From Xiphydria camelus (Eukaryota; Arthropoda; Insecta; Hymenoptera; Xiphydriidae): a DNA stretch of 64,000 bases. Where the stretch lies: NCBI GenBank assembly GCA_963678675.1, contig OY783195.1, positions 16,709,342 through 16,773,341 on the forward strand, written 5' to 3'. The translations under genes were made by a program, and so were the position numbers. Shown here piece after piece: positions 42,732 to 51,937 of this stretch; the stretch's first letter is position 1, and every line of letters starts with the position of its first letter. A model generated the notes under the pieces. The model was not told the DNA's origin. It did no database searches and saw only the letters and a program-made list of their open reading frames with translations.

Positions 42732-44264
42732 GAAGAGGTGGCGGGAAGAACGATCTAAGTCACATTTTGCTCATTTTGAGATATAGCGATATGAAAGTAT
42801 GAAGACTTGGGAAGAACATGTTTCTTGCATAACTTATAATAACTGTACTTTTTTATTAAGGCACATGTATTGACTACTGACACACAATATTATCACATCA
42901 CAAAAAAGTAAATATATTTTTTTTTACAAATCTTGGCAGTCACATCAATTCAGAAGCAGGGAAAACGATCCAAGTCCATACCTACAATCATATTAATTTT
43001 CTTAGAGTTCGTTTGCATTACAATATTAAAAATTAACTATCCTACCTTAAGTATCTTCTTCATCACTTGCTACATTCACATGAGAAAGAGGCAGGCTATT
43101 ATAATACTCTTGATGTTCTTGAGAGACGAATTTCTTTAAATCTTGTAGTTGGTCAAATTTTTTTTTTCGGAATCCCTAGAAGTTGTTTGTATAATAATTG
43201 CGGCATATTCTGGTTACAAAGTGAAGGCTTCTTTGGTACTATTACATAGCTGGTTTTTAAACCATTGTAGCTATCACGAGCTAAAATTGTTTGAGGATTA
43301 GCGACTGGTGACTGTTTTCTGTAGTGGTCCCAAGTATTTTGTCCATCTAAAAATCATATTTTGAGCATTACGGTCCTGCATAAAGTTAAAATGACTTATA
43401 ATAACACCTCTTTCAATCTCGCTGATAACCTCATAGCAGCGAAAGCGACTACATTCACATGGCAGCCCAGTTTCGTGAGTTTGATTACGTAAACGCTTAT
43501 TCGCATCATTTATTCTACCAAACTTCTTCCTTTTTTTGGATTGTCTCAAAATAACTTCAGATAACGGATCATTGTCACTGTCACTACTTCTACTTCCACT
43601 TCCACTCATTTTTAATGTTATTATATTTTGTTCCGTCTTACATCGTTTTACGAAAAGAAAAAAACGAACGAACGAACGAACTGGTCGGAGGTTTTTGAAC
43701 GTACTGCAAACCTCGAGGAAACTCCAGTGGTCGGTTCCTGTCCCGGCCCACGGGACCCCGTGGCAATGAGGAACTATTTTCATAAAATTATTTTATGGCT
43801 CACACACAGGGTCCCAAGGATTGTCGAATTTCTCCCTCACACCGGTCTAGGGCCCAAGTGCAAGGAAGATACGGACGGATACGTGACACATTATTCTTAC
43901 TCAACTCTACTAACAATCTTCAACTCAACTCACAACTTTATATTTTTATAAGAAACAGAATGAACATCTTCTGCATTTGACACAAACAGACACAGCTGAC
44001 TGCTGATGCACGCGCGAAAAGCTTAATAACCTAATATGGCGGGAATTGTGGTGTGGATTTAGATCGGTGTTCCGTCTAACCGCGTGGACTTAGATCGCTT
44101 TTCCAAAGTACACCAAATGTTTTACCGTACTATTTGACGACTTAGATTGCTATTCTGGCAATAATTTTTGGTAGAGATATTAGTATCATTGTTGGCCACA
44201 AGATGCCACTATTATCACAAATTCGAAAAATTTGGACTTAGATCGTTTTTCCCGCCACCTCTTC
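42732..44264 (-). mobile_element. TIR element with reiterated GGAA(A)AACGATCTAAGTC, ATAT target
   Basis: GAAGAGGTGGCGGGAAGAAC at 42732 is mirrored at 44245-44264, with ATAT at 42728-42731 and 44265-44268. The intact parallel mariner at 45500-45530 gives the empty site (caaATATgtc). The motif GGAAAAACGATCTAAGTC or close variants occurs at 42744 and 42959 and inverted at 44055, 44086, 44137 and 44234. A minus-strand coding relic is at 43298-43620. Confidence 0.8.
43298..43620 (-). pseudogene. Transposase-like N-terminal fragment
   Basis: MSGSGSRSSDSDNDPLSEVI, then QSKKRKKFGRINDANKRLRN and LPCECSRFRCYEVISEIERG: an S/D-rich start, a basic stretch, then C.C....C....SE.ER..I...F. Insect TE proteins with a DNC..QN.N core commonly begin this way. 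The core and C-terminus are missing, so the element is non-autonomous. Confidence 0.5.
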
Positions 44265-44682
44265 ATATGTCAAGACGGCTACTTTTATTTGCTCGAGTCA
44301 AAGAGTGTAGCACCCACTTTGTTCCTTTTCGAATCTTTCCCATTTCCTTCAGAGCGATAGGAAATAGTTTATTTAGTTACTCCTAGCTGCTCTGAAAATT
44401 GTTTTTCCGTCTGGCAATTGTTTTCATCCAGCAACGCTTGCCGTTCCTGCAAGTCCACCTAAACAGGGGTCCCGATACTTTCGCGATCACTAACATCAAA
44501 ATCACCGTCATTAAATCTCTTATACAAATACTCACATATACTTTTAGATACAATATCATCGGCAAGAACAGAACAGATCGATTCACATGCTTTCCTGACA
44601 CTTTTTCCGCGATGGAATTCATAGCGAATGCAGTGTCTAATAAAGAGCTTATCGGTTTACATATTGTATTCATAGAATTTAA

Positions 44683-44922
44683 CACTTTCACTGCCGGCGC
44701 AGTTTTTCGGAAAACGTGCATGCCGCCGTTTCCACGATGTATACTGGCCTGGCCTTTATGGATATCATGTTCACTGTGCCGACATAATTTTTTGAACATT
44801 CATAAAGGCCAGACCAGCATTGCATCGTGGAGTAGCGGTATGCACATCACGCAGGGTCTGCGTGACCGGCCGCTCGGCAAATCTCGCATAACGCACATGC
44901 TGCGTGACCGGCAGTGAAAGTG
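44683..44922. repeat. piggyBac-type MITE with TTAA target
   Basis: CACTTTCACTGCCGG at 44683 is mirrored at 44908-44922, bounded by TTAA at 44679-44682 and 44923-44926. The parallel mariner at 45090-45100 retains the empty site with a single TTAA (inverse of cctTTAAattc). Inner inverted motifs: gcatgccgccg, aaaggccaga. Confidence 0.88.
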
Positions 44923-44962
44923 TTAAAGGTTATATCTATAACTCCCTTATGTTTTAATACTA

Positions 44963-45591
44963 TTAGGTACAAATATGTTTTAGGACACTTCCATTCCGTG
45001 TCATAAAAGTAATTCAAAGTGGTTACCGTTCACATATGATATGGTGGCACTTGTTATGTAGTATCGAAACATAAGGGAGTCATAGATATAACCTTTAAAT
45101 TCTGTGAATAAAACATGCAGACCGACAAGCTCTTTAGACACTGCATTCGCTATGAATTCCATCAAAGAAAAAGTGTTAGAAAATCATGTGAATCGATCTG
45201 TTCTGTTCTTGGGGATGACATTGCATCTAAAAGTCCAAGTGAGTATTGGTATAAGAGATTTAAAGACGGTGATTTTGATGTTAGTGACCATGAACGTACC
45301 GGGACCATTGTAAAGGTGGATGACCAGGAACTGCAAGCGTTGCTGGATGAAAACTCTTGCCAGACGGAAAAAGCAACTTTCAGAACAGCTAGGAGTAACT
45401 CAACAAATTATTATTTTCCATCGCTTTGAAGCTTTGGGAAAGATTCGAAAAGGGACAAAGTAGGTGCCACAGCCTTTGACTCAAGCAAATAAAATAGTCG
45501 TTTTGACATATTTGAATCTGTACAAGTAACAAAGAAAGTCTTTTTTGTGGAAAATTGTGACCGGCGATCAAAAGTGGATTTATTTTGATAA
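44963..45591 (+). pseudogene. mariner copy 2, truncated
   Basis: TTAGGTACAAATATGTTTTA at 44963 after TA is the 5' end. The frame reads MQTDKLFRHCIRYEFHQRKS, YWYKRFKDGDFDVSDHERTG and later KSFLWKIVTGDQKWIYFDN, covering the helix-turn-helix region and the first catalytic Asp (TGD.KWI) of a DD34D mariner. Frame breaks occur near 45430 and 45460. It is cut at 45591 by the Harbinger-type element. It lies head-to-head with copy 1. Confidence 0.85.
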
Positions 45592-46160
45592 CACAGTCAC
45601 ACAAAAAAAGTGGCGTATACATTTGATGCGATATATGTTATCCATAGTAATTTTGCCTCCTGATCACGAATCCGGTGTCAAAATTTAGCCATCACGTGAC
45701 AGTTTTTTCTAACCTCAAAAAACGATGCACACACACCAAAAAAAAGTGGGGTAGGTATATACTTTTGATGCGATATATGTTATTCGTAGTAATTTTGCCT
45801 CCTGATCACGAATCCGATGTCAAAATTTGGCCATCACGTCACATTTTTTTTAATCAAAAAAACTAGCCAGAGATCATGATTTTCAAAAAGTTAATGGACT
45901 TAAACCAAATTCTTTATAGGGGGGTTTTTTAGGTCGCTGATCACGAATCTGAAGTCAGATTTCAAAAATTCAAGATGGCGGATCCAATATGGCGAACGAG
46001 AATTTCGAAAATCGACGGATTCATGCCAAATTTGGTATAGGGGGGTCTTTTGGGTCGCTGATCGCGAATCTGAAGTCAAATTTATAACATTCAAGATGGC
46101 GGATCCAATATGGCGGACGAGATTTTCGAAAATCAACGGATTGTTACTAAATTTGCTATA

Positions 46161-46539
46161 AAGTGACAACAAATGTTTAATTTATCAATCAATTCGTCTA
46201 TCTATCTATTAACTCCTTAGTTCATTAAGTAGCCTAATTACTAACTTCTTATTGTACTATCCTACAATGTCACTTAATTTTTTCTCAGCATCTCACTCAC
46301 ACCATATTTTTTTATCTCCTTCCTCACAAACTCATTATCGCACCTACTATCTATCTTCCCATCTCGATATCTCACTATCTTACGATCTTACTAACTCCTT
46401 CGTCTCGCTAACCTACCTTTAGATCCTCTAACGACTTCTAATCTACCTTCTTTCGGCTATATCTTGTTTTTTTTCTTCGAACGATCTTCTCACAGATTTT
46501 CTGCTCAATTGCTTTTTTTGGTTCTTGCGTATCTCTCTT
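46161..46539. other. Pyrimidine-rich low-complexity stretch
   Basis: ctatctatct, cttcctcac and tctcgctaac-type text with no gene, between the element arm and the end of copy B. Confidence 0.4.
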
Positions 46540-48106
46540 TTAAGTGACCAGCAATAGTCCGCCAACATATGATCATCCCATTTTCCTTGGTATCGATTCT
46601 CCATGACTTATATGTCTTGGTGAAAGCGTTCACCTTATTCCTCACTATAATCACCAAGGTTGTCTGGGAAATCATCGATATGAGAGTCTAAGAAATGTAG
46701 TTTCAAGTTCATTAAGCAGCCTAGTTTTTTAAAGTTCATGACCATTTTCTTGACTATTTCTTTGTAGAGTTGGGACTTTTTTTAATTCCCAAAAAGTTTT
46801 TGACACTTCTTTAAAACTCGTCCAAGCAGCTTTCTCAACGTCGTCCATTTTAGTAATAAATTATGTATCTTGGAACAGTTTTCTAATTTGCGGGCCGTCA
46901 AATGCTCCTTCTCTGATTTTAGCCTCGGAATATTTTGGGAATTTTTCGGATAAATACTGGAATCATTTGCCTTCTTTGTTTAAAGCTTTTGTGTAAATTG
47001 CTTTATAAGCCCAAGTCTTATGTGGAGAGGAGGGATGAGAACTTTTTTTTGGATATACTAAGGGCTCAAACAGTACATCATCCTCACCAGTAGTAAAGGA
47101 CCTTCTTGCCGGCCAAATCTTCTTTTTGTAGTGGTGTTCTCTATCTCTACTATTCCACAGACACTTATAGCAAGGATAACGTGTGTACCCAGACTGTTGC
47201 CCAAGCAATATCGTTAACATTTTTAAATATCCGCATATATCCCAGTTATGTTCAGCATACTTTATTTTCTCCAAAAGCTTTTTCATTTTATCATAATGCT
47301 CTTCCATGACTGTTGAACGAGCTATTGGAATGGGGGCATAAACATTGGTGTTATGCAGCAAAACAGCCTTTATGCTAAGTTTCGAAGAATCTATGAACAA
47401 TCTCCAGTGTTTATGATTGTATAGATTTTTCTTACATTTATTTATTAAACCTTTTACATTAGTGCAATATTTAAGCAACATTGTATTATCCAGTGTAAAG
47501 TATTTTCTGAATTCTTCGTCTCTGTGTCTATAAAATGAAACTCTTGTTTCTGGCTGAAGTAAGCTTCTCTTCTTTAAAAATGAAGCTAGATGCTCTGCAC
47601 CGTCTTTGGCTAAACCTAAATCTCGAACAAGATCTTTAAGTTCCGGCTGTGATACTACTTTTGGTTCTGGTTGACGATCATATGGGAGGAATTCGTTGTC
47701 TTCATTGCTGTCACTACTATCAACATCATTATCGGTAGCACTCTGTTCGTCAGATACGTCGTCGTTTGATCCTTGTTCGACAGATTCGCATTCTACGTTT
47801 TTGGCATTATCTGATGATATGCAATCATCGATTTCTATAGCACCAGCAGCAAGTAATTCAGAGAGTCAGGATTTGCCTTAATTGGTTTTGTCACCGATGA
47901 AACATCCACGTAAGAAATTCTACATTTACTTTTGCGGTTATGCCCTGTCACGTCATTCATACAAAAATAACAGTCATTTTTGCTATGCGGTCTATTCCAT
48001 AATGCTAGTCTAGAATATTTGATGACCTTCTCATCCTTGCCATACAACATTATTCTGCAAGAACTGCAGATGACATGCGGAACCCATTTCGTTTCCTGGT
48101 TAAGTA
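46540..48106 (-). pseudogene. LFIDSSK-family TE gene, copy B, central and C-terminal part
   Basis: From 48106 down: NQETKWVPHVICSSCRIMLY, NRPHSKNDCYFCMNDVTGHN, a frame-broken linker, then (47481-46963) YNHKHWRLFIDSSKLSIKAV, EHNWDICGYLKMLTILLGQQ, SGYTRYPCYKCLWNSRDREH, and further frames giving GERFHQDI-like and RYQGKWDDHMLADYCWSLKR-like text down to about 46540. This covers the whole conserved order of the family, which is abundant in insects, has no known enzyme activity, and is taken to be TE-encoded. At least three frame breaks show that it is inactive. Confidence 0.75.
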
Positions 48107-49794
48107 CACTACCGGTCAAAAAAACTTGACCGATGATGAAAAAACCAATTTTTCGACTTTTTATTCCCATTGTATGTACAAGTTAAGGTTTTTTAAATAC
48201 ATTCAAGGTGAATGATAAAAGAATAGACATTTCAAATTTGAATTGATCGATATTCGGCTATTATCGACTTTTCTCGGCTGCAATCGCCTCGGCTCGGGGA
48301 AACGCGGCCAAGTCGGCCGAGCGCACCCGATCACGCATCATTGTATATGTACTGTCAACAATCGCCAACGACAATTTTTCACCATTTAATTCCTCGTTAT
48401 TATCACGAGTATGACCGTTTATGAGTAATAAGCGTTGGATAACTAAAAATACGGAAATAAAGGTAAATTTGTCACTCTTAAGAATGTAATAAAATTACAA
48501 AAAAAAGTTGATTCAATATTTTTTAAAGCAGGTTTCGTAAGAGTGTCATATATTAATTATGGCAAGCAAAAAACAAGTGTCACTCGAAAAGCGGGCCCAA
48601 ATAGTCATTTTGAGAAAAAGTGGCAAATCGTTCGGGGAGATATCCAAATTCATGCAGATTCCAAAGAGCACAGTCATTTTCACTTGCAAACGCTTAGCTG
48701 AAACTAGATCGAATTCGAATCGGAAAGGTTCTGGAAGACCGAGAAGTACATCAAAAACAACTGACGATAGAATCGGGATACTCAGCAAGAGAAACAGATT
48801 CAACACAGCGCCGGATATTGCAGCTGAAATTAACCAAAGTCAAGACAGTTCGATTTCGGTGTCAACGGTTCAAAGACGACTCAGAGAAAAAGGTTTGTTC
48901 GTTCGTGTTACAGTCAGAAAGCCATACATTCGTGAAGTCAATCGTAAAAAAAGGTTGGCATATGCGCAAAAATATAAAAATTGGACTCTTAATCAATGGA
49001 AATCTGTCATGTGGTCTGACGAATCAAAGTTTGAACTATTTGGTTCAAGACGTCGACAGTATGTACGCCGAAAAGTACATGAACGTTGCGATTCAGCTTG
49101 TATTGCACCTACAGTCAAACATGGTGGCGGTTCAGTCATGGTATGGGGTTGTTTTGCTTACAATGGCGTGGGCTCATTGTTTAAAGTCCATGGAATCATG
49201 CGAAAAGAACAATATCACAACATATTGCAACGCCAAGCGATTCCTTCTGGTGTTCGTTTGATTGGTCCTGAGTTTACGTTTCAACAAGACAATGATCCCA
49301 AACACACTTCGAAACATTGTATGAATTATTTGAGGAAAAAAAAGAAGAAGGAGTGCTGAAAATACTGGATCATCCCCCACAATCACCCGATTTGAACCCG
49401 ATTGAATTGCTTTGGGAAGAACTCGATCGAGAAGTCAGAAAACTTCAACCAAAAAATCAAACCGATCTCTGGAACTGTCTTCAGTCAGCGTGGAACAATA
49501 TCAAACTTGAGACATTACAAAAACTTGTCGAAAGAATGCCGAAATTGTGTACGGCTGTCATTAGAGCAAAAGCTGGTCACTTTGATGAAAAATGCGTTTA
49601 AGTGTATATTTCAGATTATTTTGATTTCTTTCATCATGTTCATCGAATAATAATTTCGAAATGTTTAATAAGCTTCAGTTATGTACATTCTTTCAGAAAT
49701 TGTCGAATTAAAACATTTACAATACATTAAACATGAGTGAAAAGTCGAAAAATTGGTTTTTTCATCATCGGTCAAGTTTTCTTGACCGGCAGTG
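48107..49794 (+). mobile_element. Tc1-type element, nearly intact
   Basis: CACTACCGGTCAAAAAAACT at 48107 is mirrored at the right end (49794), with TIRs of about 58 bp and TA at 48105-48106 and 49795-49796. Removing it restores the copy B frame (FGLEV joins LNQETKW). Length is 1688 bp. The transposase has one frame break. This is the youngest-looking large element in the window. Confidence 0.93.
48559..49601 (+). pseudogene. Tc1-type transposase, one frameshift
   Basis: MASKKQVSLEKRAQIVILRK opens the paired helix-turn-helix DNA-binding region (residues about 1-110, with a GRPR hook at GSGRPRSTSK). The catalytic region has VMWSDESKFELFGSR (first Asp), GGGSVMVWGCFAYNG, FTFQQDNDPKHTS (second Asp) and HPPQSPDLNPIELLWEELDR (Glu), the DD34E pattern. 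An A8 run at 49336-49343 shifts the frame, splitting it into 48559-49359 and a continuation that ends at 49601. Apart from that it has a full family length of about 345 residues. Such cut-and-paste transposases act on the element's own TIRs. Confidence 0.9.
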
Positions 49795-49796
49795 TA

Positions 49797-50124
49797 CCTC
49801 AAGACCAAAACAATCTTTATACATTTTTTTAATTCTGTCACTTATAGCTATTCCTCTGTTACTCACTACGTATTTACAACAAATATAACAAAATACATCA
49901 CAGTTTTTATCACAATTATGAAATCGCCTTGCACCGTATGATTCATTTCTTGTAGCATTATACTCTACATGAGCCAAGTCACCAACACATCTAGAGCTAC
50001 GGTCGCATGATGACGATCGCGAGCCCGCTTTCCCACCCTGTCCGATCGCCGATACTGGGTTTCTGAGTCCCTGCACCGTAACCTTTCTTCTTGTGCCTGC
50101 CATGTGATGGCTAAAGTAAATCAA
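49797..50124 (-). pseudogene. LFIDSSK-family TE gene, copy B, N-terminal part
   Basis: From 50103: MAGTRRKVTVQGLRNPVSAI, then a basic/serine stretch, CDVFCYICCKYVVSNRGIAI and SDRIKKMYKDCFGLEV, ending at the Tc1 insertion. CYIC...........I.....K..Y...FG is the zinc-ribbon start of the family, equal to 16589-16663 in copy A. The basic start is longer than in copy A. Confidence 0.7.
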
Positions 50125-50554
50125 AACGTACCGAAAGGTAGATCTGAACCTATCTAAATCTAGTCTTCAAGATTGAAGGACTTGCACCTAAATGTACTGT
50201 ATCTGTTCGTGATACCTGTCGCTATGCTTACGTTAGACCAAATTGACTCAAAACGCAGGAACTTGATTGCCTTGATGACTGTTAGTTGAGACGAGGAACA
50301 CGACACGATGATGTTGACAATACACTGACGAAGACGCGGTTGGCTCCGTCTTATATAGTTAGACTGTAACCGTAATTAGTCTACGGAGGGGATAGCTTTG
50401 GTGACGCCGTGCACCCTGATTGGCTAAAGGATAGTGACGTTGTAGAGAGTGAGCTGATGCGGTGTGCTCTGATTGGCTGGAGGAGAATGACGGGGGAAAG
50501 AGAGATGACGCTGGATAATTTCCGAGGTCCGTACCTAACGGTTTAGAAATCCCG
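50125..50554. other. Upstream region of copy B
   Basis: The mixed-composition region includes a TATA-like ttatatag at 50352-50359 about 240 bp before the ATG on the minus-strand side (orientation as read on plus). ctgattggct occurs twice (50417, 50470), inverse CCAAT-box-like. A promoter is plausible but not shown. Confidence 0.35.
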
Positions 50555-50942
50555 GTGACTCGTATCCGCCATCTTAAATTTTGGAAATCTGACTTCAGTT
50601 TCGTGATCAGCGATCCAAGAAAAGACCCCCTATACCAAATTTGGCATGAATCCGTCGATTTTCGAAATTCTCGTCCGCCATATTGGATCCGCCATCTTGA
50701 ATTTTTGAAATCTGACTTCAGATTCGTGATCAGCGACCCAAAAAACCCTCCTATACCAAATTTTGTTTAAATCCATTAATTTTTTGAAGACATGATTTTT
50801 GGCTGGTTTTTTAAGGTTAAAAAAAATTGTGACGTGATGGCCACATTCTGACACCGGATTCGTGATCAGGAGGCAAAATTACTACGGATAGCATATATCG
50901 CATCAAATGTATACCCCACTTTTTTTTTGTGTGACTGTGTAA

Positions 50943-51439
50943 TCTTTGGAAAGAATAATAAGAATTGTTAATAGCTCGTCACCCGACTTTAAAAGTAAAG
51001 TGCAACATTCGTTGCAGCTGAATTTTTTAAAAAGCTTTTGAACTAAGTACCCTGCCACATAAACATTTGAGCAAGTTTCTAAGCTGACTCGGGATGCAAT
51101 TGTAACATTTGGTTTCAAATCAGATTCATAATTGTTATCAAATTTGTTTTCTTTGTTTTCATCTGCTTCAACTAAATTATTGCTTGAATCGTCGTGAATA
51201 GAATTCAAATTCTCTGGATTTATGTTTCTTGTGTCGTTAACATCCAAAAGGTCTGTATCACCTACTGAACAGTTTCCTGAATCAAGAGGTACTCGCAATC
51301 GAATATTAATATTATGTTGAATGGCGATTCTAAACAAACGTACGGATGGTGTGGAATTGTACTCCCCCCCCCCCCCATTTGCACAACGGAAAAAAATTTT
51401 ACGGGTACGATTGGCGCCGACGGTAGTAACACACACCAT
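50943..51439 (-). pseudogene. P-element/THAP-type transposase C-terminal relic
   Basis: The minus frame contains LDVNDTRNINPENLNSIHDD, KPNVTIASRVSLETC, SNVYVAGYLVQKLFKKFSCN and ECCTLLLKSGDELLTILI. The YVAGY...KL.KK..C..C pattern is typical of the C-terminal part of P-element/THAP9-like transposases in insects. The match stops exactly at the TAA next to the Harbinger-type element. A run of 13 C lies at 51363-51375. Confidence 0.5.
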
Positions 51440-51769
51440 AAGGTTTCAGAGCATACTGGCAATCTCGAAGCCATCGAACAGTCAGCGCCATCTGTATTTC
51501 GAAGCCACTTGTGGCTACGAATCTTTCCGTATACCTGCGTTTCTTTACAATTTTATCATTCAACGGCGTAATATATATATGTAATATATATATAATATTA
51601 CAGTACATACTTTAAAATTATACTTGAACCAAGTATTTTGGAGAAATCTCGAAAAATCATAGCACAACTCCATTTTTGGAGAATCAGCTATACTAGATCT
51701 TCAAATAAATATATATCGTATTTGTGTTTCAAAAGTGACGCAATTTAAAAAAAAATGGTAATTAGGTCG
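51440..51769. other. No gene seen
   Basis: AT-rich intron sequence with a tatatata patch at 51570-51600. Confidence 0.35.
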
Positions 51770-51842
51770 GACAATCGAACGTTCGGATATGGTACAGAAG
51801 CGTTCCGATAATCGAAGTTTGGATAATCAAGGTTCGACTGTA
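51770..51842. repeat. pogo/Tigger-type terminus scrap
   Basis: cgataatcgaagtttggata atcaaggttcgactg reads, reversed, CAGTCGAACC then TTGATTATCC, the terminal wording of Tigger/jerky-type elements. Only one end is present. Confidence 0.5.
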
Positions 51843-51937
51843 TTCTTGATTGTATAGGTATTCTCCGTGAGAAATTGAACATATTTTTACAAGCAATATT
51901 ATTATAGTGCTACTAATAATCCTGTCCATCCTGTATA

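Larger units (their letters stand above)
42015..44956 (-). pseudogene. mariner copy 1, split by another element
   Basis: The left end TTAGGTGTACAAATAAGTTT at 42015 follows TA. On the minus strand the C-terminal part reads VVPYLAYSPDLAPTDFHLFQ and RELPKRWLKVIESEGDYF, with the SPDLAP..FHLF motif that carries the third catalytic Asp of DD34D mariners. WIYFDN-type text appears near 42640-42660. The N-terminal part resumes at 44269-44680 after the insertion at 42732-44264 and is itself broken by the TTAA MITE at 44683-44922. Many stops show that it is dead. It ends against copy 2 at about 44956. Confidence 0.85.
45592..50939 (-). mobile_element. Harbinger-type palindromic-arm element carrying an LFIDSSK gene
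   Basis: The left end CACAGTCACACAAAAAAAGT at 45592 and right end GTGTGACTGTG at 50939 are flanked by TAA at 45589-45591 and 50940-50942. The arms 45592-46160 and about 50555-50939 are the two halves of the same palindromic array found whole at 25812-26840, with two terminal subunits on the left and one on the right, the same asymmetry in reverse orientation. Between them lies LFIDSSK copy B (minus), itself split by a Tc1 element. Whether the gene is native cargo or a nested element is open. Confidence 0.65.

Noticed and set aside
43795..43980. Small plus-strand ORFs in 43500-44000
   Set aside because: Opposite-strand shadows and flank of the transposase-like fragment at 43298-43620.
46050..46170. 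Separate calls for the two halves of the CACAGTC element at 45592 and 50939
   Set aside because: The matching TAA duplications and complementary arm layout make one element with interior sequence the better explanation.
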